Below are positions 9,601-22,210 of a DNA stretch of 64,000 bases, in pieces. The position numbers and the translations under genes were made by a program. Source of the DNA: Ophioderma brevispina (lineage: Eukaryota; Echinodermata; Ophiuroidea; Amphilepidida; Ophiodermatidae); assembly GCA_023653785.1 (NCBI GenBank), contig JAMKCH010057902.1:62001-126000 (forward strand), read 5' to 3'. The notes under the pieces are model-generated. The model ran no database searches and had not been told where the DNA came from. It was given only the letters and a program-made list of their open reading frames with translations. Position 1 is the stretch's first letter; the number at the start of each line of letters is the position of its first letter.

Positions 9601-12600
9601 TATTGTAGAACAGTATTTTCTCCAAGAAAGTTGTTAATGGATTGAGTATGATTCTCCCTCTTACCCCTCCCCCCAAAATGGTCTATTTTATCTTTGAGAC
9701 CATAAAAGTTGTTAATATTTTTTATTTAAAACATTCTGATTGAGTCAATGTACTAAACTTCAAGTTGTTGTTACTCTTGTTCACATATGAAGAGTTCATT
9801 TGCAAAAGGCAATAAATGCCATTTTCAAACATTTTGAGATAAATGCCCCAACATGATATGCATTATGCTGGGTTTAAATTGATACCCTACATTCAAAATT
9901 CCAAGTTAAATTCTGGAAACCATTGTTAGAAATAGCAAATAGCTTATTATTTTCTGTATAACTGGAAAGCTATGTGTATCAATATCTCAATTTGCAAAAA
10001 ATGGATTAGTTATTGTATTTAATTAAACTCTTCATATAATGTAGTCTAATGGTGACAAGTTTTCTCTTCAGTTTACATTTGACCAGAGCTAATCCAATCT
10101 GTAATTTAATCTTAATTGCAAAATTTTTTATGCTTTAAAGTGACGATTTCTTTTGTATAACTTCCATGTCATGGTATAAAGCTGTTACCTTTTGTCATGT
10201 ATTGTTTGTTTTGCAGTCTATTGTGATACTCTTCCAACAGAAGTTAAGACCCCTATCTTTCTGAAAGGAAATAGCAGAGCATCCTTAATGTGTTTGGTCA
10301 TGACAATTCATGGACTCTCTTGCTACCTTCTTCCTGTTAATTTTGCCTTAATTGTATGACACTGCAAAATATTAAAAATATTAAAAAAAAAAAAAAAAAA
10401 AAAAGGTTACCACCCCAAATCATTCAAATGACCTTTCACTCCGAAATCCTCCAAGTGAGTTGTATTCTATCTTCAAATCTGTTTCTTAACCAATGCATGC
10501 CCAAATAATCCCCAGCTCACAACTTTCAAGAGTGGCCAAACTTGCCATAGTGTACCCATAGACCAAATAAAAGTCCCTCTAATTGTTACATAGTATGGAA
10601 ATATTATTTCATGTCAACAGCAGGCACATGCTTCTCTTTTTTTAAATATAACTTTGTGAATTTGTAATAGAGTTTCATTTATGTGAATCTAGTCATTTCC
10701 TTAAAAAGATCCATCATTCAGAAATAAAGACGTTACAATCTTGTTTGCTTTGATAAATATTTTTATATTGAAGGTCAGTTATTCCTGACCATCCAAAATT
10801 TCCATTCCCACAGAAAACATACTAGTGTGAAGCTGCGTTCCAGTTGATGCCTATGTAAATAGCGCAGTGCATGTGCGTGCTATGGTATGGTGCTAGTGTA
10901 TGTGGTCGGACTGAAAGTACATAACAACATGGCCGCTCATTCAGAGCTATGTGGTAGGAAAATGGTTGTTCAGTGGCATAGGTCAGCCTGTAATTGTATA
11001 CTATGTGTTGGGTGTCTGGGTGATATGTGAACTATGGTACAAGTCCACTTGAACCAGGGATCATGCCCGTCTGGGTGTTGGTCCTGCTGGTACTGGTACT
11101 AAAGGCTGGTGTATGGAAAGTCAAGCGGTAAAAACCTTTGTTGTACTATAGCATATTGGATACGACAAAGTAGAGGGATGAAAAAATCCTTATTTTGTGA
11201 TACATGGAATAGAATCACCAGTTATTGGTTTCGAATTTTCACACTATAATATGAGTGGAAAATTTGATAACTACTACCAAATAGTAAACCATTAGTGATT
11301 CATTTTGGATCAAAATTCTTATCTTCAAAAAGTACAACTTTTTGGCCAAATTGAGGAGTGGAAATAACAAAATTTTAGTCAAATAATAATAATTGTTTCC
11401 AAAATTTAGCAGTTGTTGGTGTCATATTGATGATAATGCCGTAGATTATGCCCTTGACTTAAGGAGGAAAACAGTTCCATTAGAAAGTGATGATTACCTC
11501 TTAAAGACCAATACCAATGGCAATACAGGAGGGAAATGACAAAAATGAAGCTTATTGAACAAAATCTATTGCAAGTTCATTTTCAATGCATGAAATTCTA
11601 CTTGTCCCTTTCAAACATTACTCGAGTGAGACGTGGTGAACAGAATAGGCTCTATAACCTGAACCTGTAGGCAAAAAACTTTTTTGCACTATTTCTCAAT
11701 TTATGTAAGGTTACCCCTGTATAGGTATTTATTGGTGTCAGGAGTGGGACCAGGTTACATAAACCAAATACTTACTAATCCTAGTAATTGTATGTCCTGT
11801 TATAATGGCATAAACTACTTGCCATGCCTTTAAACTGTACAAGTGCTATGTACAGGACAGAGGGTCTTAAACTAAGACCTTTGGATATACAGACTGTCAC
11901 ATCCATTTAGCCCCATAGAGAGATCATGACCCCTGGACCTTGAACAATATTTTTTATGCTTCTGTTCTTTTTATGTATAGTCTGGCTTATTATATATGCA
12001 GGTTGAACATTTGTGTGCGGTTTTAGATACCTTGTATTTTGATGTGATATTTGTGCATAGACCATGACTTTTTTCCAGACAGTATTAATAATGGTATTGT
12101 ATACCAGGGTGACCGAACAATAACAGAAACCTGTACATGTACTACAACTCGACCGTAGGCTTGGGAGTGGTATGGCAGCCATAGAGTGCTGGTCAAAAAT
12201 GATGTTGCCTTTGGCCTAACAAGCCTGGCTCTGCATGTTTTGAAAAGACTGTTTTCCTCCTGAATGTTCTTTTGATGGAAACATATCCATAAAATAATAG
12301 AAACATGGGGCAATTCATGCTGTAAATAAAACAAGTCACATGTAGACCTACATGTAAGAATACATAGAAGGTACAGAATTTAAATATTCTGTTAGAGATA
12401 ATTTTCACGGCTCTTAGGAGAGTGCTGTACACAGGCATGACATCCCATCTATGCCCAAATGAAATTTGTCTGAGTCTTTGAAACTCTCCAAAAACAAAAC
12501 CTATAGGCTTAACACAAACCCAAATCTTTAAGCTTTAATTGACTTAACTTGAATAAAACTCTTATCAAACTGTAGTATACATCTTTTGACCAGTGCCAGT

Positions 12601-12767
12601 GTCAGAATAAACTAAGGCTCGATTAGTATGCTATGCCAATCAAACCTACAGAATTATACATTTTGTAGAACATTCACTTACTGGATATAAGTCAAGACCT
12701 AGTACCTGTGCCCAGCATTTCAAAGCCACTAAATCTTAGTTACACATTGAACAAAATCAGAATAAAG
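6625..12767. other. Mostly unique intronic DNA
   Basis: No coding block or clear TE ends were found. The content moves from moderately CpG-rich near 6.7-7.5 kb to plain AT-rich DNA. A poly(A) run lies at 8599-8614, and another at 10383-10404 follows an AT-rich lead-in and may mark an old retroposed end. A small GC-richer patch around 10830-11110 contains aacatggccgctcattcag. Confidence 0.5.
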
Positions 12768-12899
12768 CAAGAAATGGTAAATGTGTATAGATTTGAGATC
12801 ATACATTCTTCAGTTTAAACCTTTATCCCTATCATGACCAAAATTCTAATTCTCTAAAAACTCACAGAGCTGAGGCTAGAAAAAGTCCAAAAAGATGCG

Positions 12900-13045
12900 A
12901 TGATGTCATCGTACGAACACACACATGGGCACGAAATTGCTGTCTGGGCCAACGACGCCCTCGTGGCTTGCCATCCCTGCTCACGGGTCTGGTGCACCAG
13001 GGGCCCCAGGTTCAAATCCCACCCAAAATGTGCAATCTTCTTTAG
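12900..13045 (+). mobile_element. tRNA-like (SINE) remnant with B box
   Basis: The motif GGTTCAAATCC (near 13010-13021) is a perfect Pol III B box (GGTTCRANNCC). It follows about 80 bp of GC-rich sequence including cgtggcttgccatccctgct. The A-box region is degenerate and the T-arm stem pairs poorly, so a working tRNA is excluded. A decayed tRNA-derived SINE is the best reading. Confidence 0.45.
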
Positions 13046-13195
13046 CTTCTGTCCCTTTACCCCTTCCCTTCCTTCCTCTTGGGAGAAACAAGAACAGTGT
13101 TAGGCAAGGCCCTGGGTTAGAAAGCAAATTGGCAGCCATTTTGATTAACAAAATGAGTGAAAATGTGATAGACAGCACTAATGATAGAGGTTTAT

Positions 13196-13340
13196 ATCCC
13201 TTACGTCCCTGGAGGAAAATGACTTCCAATGTGACAATCACTGCAAAAAAGGGAGGTAGCTGTATTTTTCTTGTTAGAAGTAGGAGCAATTTCCCCTAAA
13301 TACAAGGCACGGGTCTGCTCCATGTTTTTTGAAAAGTGGC
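13196..13340 (+). repeat. Dispersed repeat, copy 1 of 2
   Basis: The sequence running from acgtccctggaggaaaatg through tgacaatcactgcaaaaaag, a taggagcaattt block and ggtctgctccatg matches 17383-17515, with indels. It is an interspersed repeat of unknown class; no termini are recognised. Confidence 0.7.
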
Positions 13341-13499
13341 AAAAAATGGCTGTTAGGGATTTAAGGGATATGGTAAATGTGTAGGCCTATAGATTTGAGA
13401 TCATACATTCAGTTTAAACCTTTATAGTGCAAATGAGTTGAATTGGCAGCCATTAACAAAATGAGTGAAAATGTGATAGACATCACCAATGATATAGGC

Positions 13500-14771
13500 C
13501 TAGGTTTTATTTTAATCATCTGAAAAACGACAGACCTGTCTTGCTCGAACAAACACTTTCCCCACATACATTGTAGAGAATCCCTATTAATGAGTGGCAT
13601 ATAAATGTTTCAATGAAGCTAGTATCTGGTGGCAGGTTAGAGATCAGATCATCCTTATTTGCAATGTTTTATAATGCATTTTGGTAATAAGGTACCTCGC
13701 AATGCAGATTTGTGTGTATAGGCTCTTTTCAAAATGTAGTGCAATGATTTCTTACCCTGTATACTCCTACCTACAATCATCCTTAATCTGTAAGAGTTTT
13801 TTGTGGGTGTCGTGTGTAGTTGGACCGATGACCAGGAATCATATGTCTAATTTGCATAGCAGTGTCATTATCAAACATAGCTACAAATAACCCAGAACAC
13901 TCGTCAGTATGATAAATAAACTACTTAAGTCGTTTTAAAAATGACTATATCTATATAGGGCCATTATTGTTCCCTTCTTGACAGCTGGTAGATCTAATTT
14001 CCTGTAAGAGCACTGTTTCTGGAAACTGTCTTTTCCATCTTACTACCAGAATTTGTCAACCCATCAAAGGGAAGTTGGAATCAATCAACCGTAATACTAG
14101 CTCAGGTTTTTTTTGCAAACATTCTCTTACATGGAGTAAGAGTAAAGTGAGCAATAGTTACTCAGACATGATTTCTTACAGGTTTGGCCTAATAATATTA
14201 AACATTTTACTCAACATGTATGATGTAGAAATTGTGCATGGTGACAGGGCATGGATAGGACTCACTGGAAAATGATTCAAAACATATTTTTGGCCTCCAA
14301 TATGGTAACATAGAGTACTTCCATTTAATGTCCTCGCAGCATATGCCATTTTCCTTGCTTTTTCAATAACTTTTAAAAAAAGTGTAATCTTTTAAAATAT
14401 TGCAATCTGAGGATACTAATATTTGGCAGAGTTGGGTTTGTCTCCAAACCCATGATGCTCTAGTGAAATGGAGTACTTTTTTACAGGTTATAACTTGTTT
14501 TTGTGGAAGGGTCATGGCAGAAAGTTAACCAACACTTAAGTAAAAAGAAATTGCATATTTTACTAAGCCCTTCAAAAGGTCTGTCATAGAAGGAATTAAA
14601 AAAAATAATTGAAATTTGGTTTTGAAGTTAAAAAGGTTATATGCAAAATGTGGGATTTGAAAACAAAAATGACTATATTTTGGCCACTTGTTTGTAAAAC
14701 TTTTTTTTCTTATGTATAAATACATACAAATAAATTTTATGCATCTTGTGAGACAAACCCTTTTAGGGGCC
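13500..14771. other. No gene or recognisable repeat seen
   Basis: AT-rich intronic sequence. The open frames here are short and without domains. Confidence 0.5.
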
Positions 14772-15131
14772 TTAAAGGCTGACTTAGAGATTTCAAAATA
14801 TATATTTGTGTAGTAAATAGTCAACTAGAACTAAAGATACTAACCTAAGATGCTTAATTCCAAAGGTAGAGATGAATCAAATTTTTCGTTTTCATGGAGT
14901 ACACATTTATGTACAGTATAACAGTGCCATAAGATACCTTGTATAACAAAAATTCCGGATCCGGAAATTTTAAACAAAGTTGTGATTCTCTATATGAAGG
15001 ACTTCCATTTGAGCTTAGTTATTTCACACAGTGATTATTATATGGACAGGCATTATGTATATGCCAAAAAAACACAATTTTTTTGAAAATTGAGGGCGCC
15101 ATCCTTGGGAAATCTCCGAGTCAGCCTTTAA
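14772..15131. mobile_element. TTAAAGG MITE (T2/Kolobok-like), GGCTGAC subfamily
   Basis: TTAA at 14772-14775 is followed by AGGCTGACTTAGAGATTTC. The other end reads GAAATCTCCGAGTCAGCCT before TTAA at 15128-15131. The ends are therefore about 19-bp inverted repeats flanked by TTAA on both sides. There is no coding capacity. The interior right part (gaaaattgagggcgcc) resembles that of the 28.7- and 42.5-kb elements. Confidence 0.82.
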
Positions 15132-16038
15132 ATATAAAATACCTGTTTGCAACGTCTTCCAGGACACATCTGATTGGTCCATATGACTCTGATAAACCCC
15201 ACCGTATGTTCTTTCTCCTTGGATATTCTATGATCACATCCAGGAGCCTGAGGACTGGTTTTCTCAGTGTCCAGGTGTTGGTCACTTAACTTTACCCAAA
15301 GAGAGTAGTTGCTCTTGAACTAAAAGGAAGGTTTATGCATTATTTTGGGTTAATACGTATGCATGTGCCATGCATTTTACTACATGCAAGTGCACCTGTA
15401 AACATTACATAACGTGTGTGTGTGATTTTGTGGGGGAACAACTTGGCCAGAGACATTGTTGTTACACCTAAACTAATGGTATCTCCCATAAAATCTGTTA
15501 TAAATTGGTCTTATTAGGACTATTAAGAATGCTTAGCCAAAGACCAACAGCCATTGTTTAACATCACATGAAGGCACACAACCTAGGATCAGTAGGCCTA
15601 CAATAATATATAGTAAAATTAACATCTTATATGCTGAGTAGGTCATCTCTCTGCATGTACTTAGGCTACTTACGTGCCCCTGAGAGATGTTGGAATGTAA
15701 TTTTTTTGTGTTTGAGTTAGAGTTAGGCCTACCTTAAATACTTAATTCCAAAGTTTCTCATTCAGGCAGAATGCCTGCTAGGGCTTGTATCTGTGTTTGT
15801 TCTTACTTTCTGCCTTCAAAATCACTATAGATCATACATGTTTTGACTGTTATTCACATGAATCATTGATAATTAAAGTAACTCAGGCCATCAGCAGTTT
15901 GGGGTCAAAAGTCACAAAGGGGTCACTAGTGTAAAAACATTAAATTTACAAAAAAAAAAGCTCTTGTAGAGCTTGATCAAAAATTAACATAAGTGAATGT
16001 TAACCTCTGTTATACGATCTACAGTTATTTATGGGCAG
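15132..16038. other. No gene or clear repeat seen
   Basis: Unique AT-rich DNA with a (tg)n run near 15416-15422 and an A-run at about 15951-15959. Confidence 0.5.
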
Positions 16039-16259
16039 CGTTCGAAATAAGGCGCTTCCTCGCTTCAAATACCCATAAAATGAGACGAGGACCCTTAACT
16101 TGTTTACCTTAAGGGTCCTCTGGACTCGAAAAAATTGATCAACTTCCAGATTCCCAACTGCTATCCTGTTACGGGACCCTTGAAAATTAGTGAGGACTCA
16201 TAAATTTTCAAAGTTGAGGGTCCCAGGGACCCTGTGATATTTTTTTCTTATTTCGAAGC
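16039..16259. mobile_element. TTCGAAATAAG-ended MITE with internal hairpins
   Basis: The ends are inverted: gcgTTCGAAATAAG at 16038-16051 and CTTATTTCGAAgc at 16247-16259. Inside is a perfect 12-bp stem, GAGGACCCTTAA (16087-16098) with TTAAGGGTCCTC (16109-16120). A second set of gggacccttg / gagggtccc arms sits at about 16174-16232. It has no ORF. The superfamily is unknown to me. Confidence 0.75.
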
Positions 16260-17190
16260 CTGGTTATGTTGTCATGCTCAAAATGTGATTTTTATGAAAA
16301 ACTCTATATATACAAATATCAATATAATTTTGCAGAAAGAGAGCCGTGGTGAAGAGACTGATAGGCCCTACAAGGTTAAAAATACAAAGATTTGTGGTCA
16401 AAGGGTCAGTGGCAGGATTCATGTTTTCTGAACACAGTCCAGTTTCACTTTGAATGTAAATTTATTGTGTGATGTAGGAGGCATTTATGTGTAGGACATC
16501 AGCCCTATATGTATATGTAAGTTAACCAGGAAGTGATATAGGTTATCACATTGTTTTTTGGGATTTTGTGAATTCTTTCAAAAGAAAACAATAGCCAAAC
16601 TAAATATGCTGATGTAAGTTATTATTATGAAAAATTTCAGCAATGCAAAATCTCAGTTTCAATGGGGTCATTGGGGTGAATCAGGGGGACGAAGGTTAAA
16701 GATCCCAGGGTGACCTTTAAGTACCGTTTTATGAACTAGGTGCCTTGTGTACTCTTTCACTGTGAAAATGAAAATAACAGCTAATTTAACCTTTGACCTT
16801 TTCCAGGACATGTAAAACAGATAGCTTTAGAGCCCTATACATTATGATTATACATAGGCCTATATTTATTCAGCTGACAGCAATAGTCATGACAAAGTGT
16901 GCATATTGGTTCGAAAAACATGTTGTTGTGGGCAGACGTTTGCACATTATGGTAACACAGATAAATCAAGGACCTCTAAAGTAGAAAGATTTTGCCCTAC
17001 CTTGTAATAAATTTTGGAAACGGAAAAATCAATCACGGTAAAGATATTTTGCATACTAATGTTCGTAACATGTGGTTTTTAATAGGCCCTACATAATAGT
17101 AAGTCAAGCATTTTGTGGATTATGCAAAATGTATGGTATTGTCAAAATACGCACATTACCTAAAAAACGTATTTTAAAGCAAATATTAGA
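16260..17190. other. No gene or clear repeat seen
   Basis: Unique intronic DNA. The short open frames have no recognisable domain. Confidence 0.5.
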
Positions 17191-17362
17191 GGGAGGAAAA
17201 AAATATGCCAAATTTCCTGGGCATACCATCCAGATTTTCCTCCAAGATGCAAAATTTCCCTTTAATTCTTATGTATATCTTTTTTAAAGGACAAAAATTC
17301 CATTCCAAATATCAAATTTCCCAGAAATGTGATTCCTTATTCCCCACTTTTTCCAGGCTTGG
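17191..17362 (+). mobile_element. hAT-type MITE, CTGGAAAAA family (diverged copy)
   Basis: The segment shares the internal order of the intact copies at 47461-47633 and 27432-27605: atgccaaatttcct, ttttcctccaagatgcaaaa, tttccctttaattcttatgt, and the end ccccactttttccaggcttg. The left terminus is altered and no target duplication is visible. Confidence 0.75.
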
Positions 17363-17382
17363 ACATGTACCACAAAATGAAT

Positions 17383-17515
17383 TATCCCTAACGTCCCTAG
17401 AGGAAAATCTGACAATCACTGCAAAAAGTGAGGTATTTTTGTTGTCAGATCTAGGAGCAATTTCTCACTAACCCAAGGCAGGGGTCCTCTCCATGATTTT
17501 TGTCAGGTGGGTTTT
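17383..17515 (+). repeat. Dispersed repeat, copy 2 of 2
   Basis: Matches 13196-13340 (acgtccctagaggaaaatct, tgacaatcactgcaaaaagt, taggagcaatttctc, ggtcctctccatga). It lies directly downstream of the hAT MITE copy. Confidence 0.7.
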
Positions 17516-18198
17516 GAAGGTTTAAGGGATGTTAGAGATATAGGTGTATGCTTAGTCCTGGATATCCTGGTTATGACAAAGGTTCAGTTCTTCAAGCTTG
17601 GAATACTGCATCAGAAAAAAAGAACAGTAATTTCTTGCACCAATTGGTCAACTCGAGGGATTTTTTACCCCATTCTTCCAGCATTAAGTGCTTGGATGTA
17701 TGAACAAAGGTAGTCTACTGTAGTGGTGCAATTTGAGAAGAAAGAAACAAGAGTGTCCCTCAAGATTTATGGTATTAGAGCACCATTTGTTCATGAATTA
17801 TCTGTTCTACAATAATGCCAAATTTATGAAAAATAGATGCACCTTTGGAGCCTCTTGATTTACCACTTCCACTAGGATTTATTTATGCTATTTTATTATT
17901 CTTTCTATTCATGCCACAGCCATCTTGTGACAAAAGAGAGGCTCGGGTTGCTGTGGGGTAATGTTTGTTATAAATTATAAAAAGTTGCACTGTGAGAAGT
18001 CTTCTAAATTGAACATTTAGAAATTCTCGTCAATTTAATGCATAATTTTGCAATTTCCCAAAAATGGCCACAGAGAGAAAGACATTTTCTTGGTATTCAT
18101 TCGTAAAATGAAAAAGATAGTACAATTAGGGTAGGTTGGGTTATGCCTACAACAAGGTGTTTAGGCCTTATTGGGAGCATTTGTGTTTCCTACTCCTG
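17516..18198. other. No gene or clear repeat seen
   Basis: Unique AT-rich intronic DNA. Confidence 0.5.
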
Positions 18199-18737
18199 TT
18201 TAAAGGGATTAGCAGCGATATTGCGAGATAATCGAAAAATGTGGAGATGCATTCGTTTTAACTTATAAATCAAGGATAAGTGTGTACAATTCCATATAAC
18301 TGCTTTAATGCAGAAACAAACCACCAAATAGTGAAAAAAATTGAAGTATTTGAGAAAATTTGTCATACCGTCTCCCATAAATAGATATACAGTGATGACA
18401 TCTGACTGCGGTTTACAGTAGCACAGCATAAACAAAGGTCAACCACCTTTGTGTTTGAGGTCAAACTGTATTGATCATGGTGCACAATATCACGCTTAAA
18501 ATCTGGGATATTCACCGAGAAACTGGCTTTTTTGATCTCAAGTCGGAATTTTGATACGCACGTATAGAAATTAAAGAATCAGATAAAAAGTACTGCCTTG
18601 TCTTTAATACGCGGATTTCAAGCCAACCACTTGCAGGTTATGTTTGCATATCCATGCCAGTAACAAAAATACAAAAATATGAATTTCGATGATTTTTTCG
18701 ATGTTTCGGATTAGCAAATCGCTGCTAATCCCTTTAA
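18199..18737. mobile_element. TTAAAGG MITE (T2/Kolobok-like), GGGATTAGC subfamily
   Basis: TTAA at 18199-18202 is followed by AGGGATTAGCAGCGAT. The exact inverse ATCGCTGCTAATCCCT ends at 18733, followed by TTAA at 18734-18737. The 16-bp terminal inverted repeats are therefore perfect and the TTAA flanks intact. Length is 539 bp including TTAA. There is no transposase ORF, so it must depend on a transposase in trans. Its ends are the best preserved among the TTAA elements in this window. Confidence 0.9.
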
Positions 18738-21165
18738 TGTTCCCCATTGTGCATTGGAGGGTCTATTTCAAATTTCGATTACTTTTGAGATTCCCACAAG
18801 AGAGAGAGAGTGTTGACTTTAATGCAGTCTGGAAATTAAGGGAATTCAAACCAGTGAAACCACTACCTGATAGCATTTAACTTGAAGTGGGCCTATTGTG
18901 TGAATCAGGGCCTATATTTAACAAATTAAAAGAACATGTAAATGTACAGTTGAACAGTTGTATCAGGAGGCTACTTAGTAGGCCTAAATAAATTAAAGGT
19001 GCTTGTTGTGATTTATTTGTACATGTTCTCTACTTGATATAAGAGCCTGGCAGCAAGTATCAAGTACACTCACCACCAAGTACTGTGGGAAACAAACTTG
19101 TGGTTTTGATGTTCTAAGTGATAATGCATATTGCAATGCCCTATTCATTTCTGTGCTAATATTGATCATGGGTAACCATTAAAATGACAGTTTTTTGTCT
19201 CTCTCTCTCTTGGGGTCTTGGGAAAGAAATTGATTGGCTGAAATTCCAGGAGGACAATGAGAAAATGTGGCCTTTAATCTGGTACCAAAATTGATACTAC
19301 AGAGTAAGTCAGGGGGTTCCAAAGATGATCAAAACAAGCCCCTTTAAACATCAATTCATTTAAAAATATCATTATGAAAAAAAAAAATGTTCAATTTGTT
19401 TGTCATCCATTCTTGATGCCCCAAAGTAAGGTTATCTGGGAAATTCCTTCCAAGGAAATTAAGAAATTTGGAGGGAAACTTTAGAATTTGTAGCGAAATT
19501 CTGAAATTTGGAGGGAAATTTGACATTCCAAAAAAAACATAGGAAATGGCAGGAACCTGCTCTGCTTTCTGAGATATTTAGTTTGTTTCCTGAAATTCCT
19601 GGGAAATATCTCTTTCAAGTTCTATCTCAATTCACAAGTAGGCCTATATATCACCAATATAAGCTTAAAATGATCAGAAAAGAGTAAACAATGGAGTGAA
19701 AGGTGCCTTATGGGCCAAAGTTTTGTCTACTAGGCAGCTGGTAGCCAAATACCAGTGAAGGTACTTGCAAGTACCTCTGAGGATACTCTATTACTGATGC
19801 CATCTGTATATCATTCACATGGAAGGCAACTCTAGATTACACTACATGACACATGCTGCTAAGATACCCAGTACCCAGTAACTTGTGTATGTTACAAGTC
19901 CTTAGATGTGGTTCTTGCATTCAGTGATTGATAAAGGGAGTCCCTTGGAGTTGAGCTAAGAGTACTGATACACATGAAAATTAGGTTTCACCACCCGTAA
20001 GAACCTTGCTGTGTAGCCGTAATATTTCACATTATTGGGACCAGAATGGATATGGTGATCTCTTCTATTAATATTGTTGCACATTGTATCTTTGGTTGGG
20101 ACCCCTCGTTAAGTATTTTTTTATATTAACAGTTAATTCCCTAAGTAACCCCCAGAATTGGGCATCAAATTTTTTATTTCAATTTCATTTTGTTAATTTG
20201 GTGAATAGCTATATATCTAGAGATTGGATTGATCATTGCAAAAGTGGAAGATTGATAAGGCAATCAATTGCCATGTCAAACCTTACACTTAGAGTATTTA
20301 GTAGAGCATGTTGATTATCAGGGAAAGTGGGAATAAAAATACAGTATCAGTTTTAATTTAACTGGTTCAGGGGATTGATCTGATTTCTTGGCAAATATTG
20401 CTTGATTTGTTCTAAGGTTTCTAAGGTGGTTGAGGATTACTCGGTGACCAACTGAAGTCCATTGATCAACAGATTGTTGGATTTAACTTGTCATGTATTT
20501 AGATATTTAGATAACTTGTCATGTATTTAGATGTTCTTGCAAAGAAGGACTGAAGTAAAGGGCATTGAATTAAATATATAATAAAACAGAGAAAGAATAA
20601 ACCAAGAATTGCTATTTTCGTAATACCTCAGCATGTCAATAATAAACCTGATTTTTTGTTAAACCTCATCACCACTGTAAGCCTCTCTGTTAAATTATTA
20701 AAACTGTGGGAATAGCTGTAAGTAATGTTGTATGATCGCTAAAAATAGAAATGGAAATAGTTCAGTAGTTCAATATGTCCCTGGAATTATAGGCGTCACA
20801 ATAAAACCAAAGTCCACTCTGAGAAAGGTTAAAATGACCAAAATGTGAGCGAGTGTTCACTTGGTGTCAAAGTCCAGTTTCGGTCTGTGTGTGTATTTAA
20901 CATTTATGTAATTAATGCAACCTTGTGTATAAATACACTGTTTTTGTACAGCATTGGGTAATCATATTTGAGCAATTCCTGTTGGCTACAAAAAGTGTGC
21001 AAAATCAGTGGCGTACGTGTTCAACAAACCAACACAATGATAGAGACGAGCCAAAAGAAGACCACAGGATTTTTTATTTCCATGTATTTATGTATGTTTG
21101 TGCCTATTTGTCAGCCATGTTAGATTGCGAACATATTTTATAGTGTTCATAAAAAGCCAGCACAC
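18738..21165. other. Intron stretch with minor repeats only
   Basis: (AG)n occurs near 18801-18810 and (CT)n near 19199-19210. At about 19430-19600 the motif aatttggagggaaa occurs more than once, resembling the interior of the CTGGAAAAA hAT MITE in reverse; this is a decayed relative. A 28-bp tandem duplication (aacttgtcatgtatttagat) starts at 20485 and 20513. No gene is supported. Confidence 0.5.
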
Positions 21166-21548
21166 ATACATAACACACCCAAAAGGGCTAGCAGAGTTAA
21201 CCCTGTGACCTATGCACCAGAATGTTCAAAGGGACGTCTTTGCATTCAAAAGACCCCTGGTGCAGTTTATCATCTACGGGGTCATGGCTTCGCCGAATCA
21301 CATGACTGATGATTAGAGTGTTGATTGGCCATTTGCATGGGGCGATGGACACGGCCTGATAGCCATGGCTGCATACGTGGCTAAGGGCAGTACATGAATA
21401 ATAAATTGCCATGCAACATTCACAATAATATCATGGGATTTGAGACTATCATAAAATCTATTACCTATACAGCCCAACGTGAATATGTCTAGATTACAAG
21501 GCTCTGAATGGGCTACAGATTTAAAATGGTGTATGGGGTGGCACAACA
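21166..21548. promoter_or_regulatory. Repeat-free, information-rich island (candidate regulatory element)
   Basis: Unlike its surroundings, this stretch has balanced composition without runs or repeat copies. It contains TF-like words such as attcaaaag, ttgattggcc, ataataaattgccatgcaac and aacattcacaataatatcatg. Intronic enhancers of developmental zinc-finger genes often look like this. The function is inference; conservation is untested. Confidence 0.3.
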
Positions 21549-22210
21549 GCTAGTGATCCATAGCATTTTTGTAGGCCTTATATAAGTAAATCCATTACAA
21601 CTACAAATCTTATAAATCTAAATAACAACAAAATCAAATATTTGGAGGCTCTAGGCACTAATATTTTACATAACAACAAAGTGTGTATTAGAAATCTACC
21701 ACTTAGAACATAATTTCAGTTTACAATGGTAAATATGATCCAAAATAAATATCTACATTTAACTAGATTTACATGATCACAAATGTCTGCTTTACATTGG
21801 TTATGTGACTACAAGCCAGCCATTTGCAAGCAAGATGAGTGATGCTATTCTACTTTGCTTATAAGCTATGAAGGATAAGAAAATGTCCTTGAAATCAGGT
21901 TATGCTTGATTTTGTATGTCCATTTTGTTGATTCTTCACTAAGTACCTGTCTAAATGAAATTGAGACTGCCTTGTGAAAAAATGGCACTTTTGCACATTT
22001 TTAAAATGTATCAACCAGTCTTTTGAATAACTGAAATACCTTTATTCTGCTGCACATTCACTCCAATTTGTGATGTAACTTGAATCAAGCAATATCTCAT
22101 CTGCAGGATTACAAGGGAACATTTCTTTTCAAGAGAAAACATTTTCAGCATGTACGTAATAAATATCACATATCGCATAAATGATTTTAAACTTCTACCG
22201 TACATAAAAA
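21549..22210. other. No gene or clear repeat seen
   Basis: AT-rich intronic DNA. No domain is seen in the short open frames. Confidence 0.5.

Larger units (their letters stand above)
12768..13428. repeat. Local direct duplication (about 60-bp segment repeated)
   Basis: The segment atggtaaatgtgtatagattt...cagtttaaacctttat at 12774-12828 recurs at 13369-13424 with small indels. In the same region, ggcagccattttgattaac and aaatgagtgaaaatgtgata at about 13131-13172 recur at about 13444-13480. The copies flank the SINE-like and gtccctggaggaaaa-type segments. Confidence 0.65.

Noticed and set aside
10929..11030. Short frame starting MAAHSELCG as a second first exon
   Set aside because: The start has a moderate context and lies in a slightly GC-richer patch, but it has only about 33 codons, no recognisable motif, and the following GTAGG is a poor donor.
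13000..13030. Functional tRNA gene
   Set aside because: The B box is perfect, but the D-arm/A box and acceptor pairing are absent.
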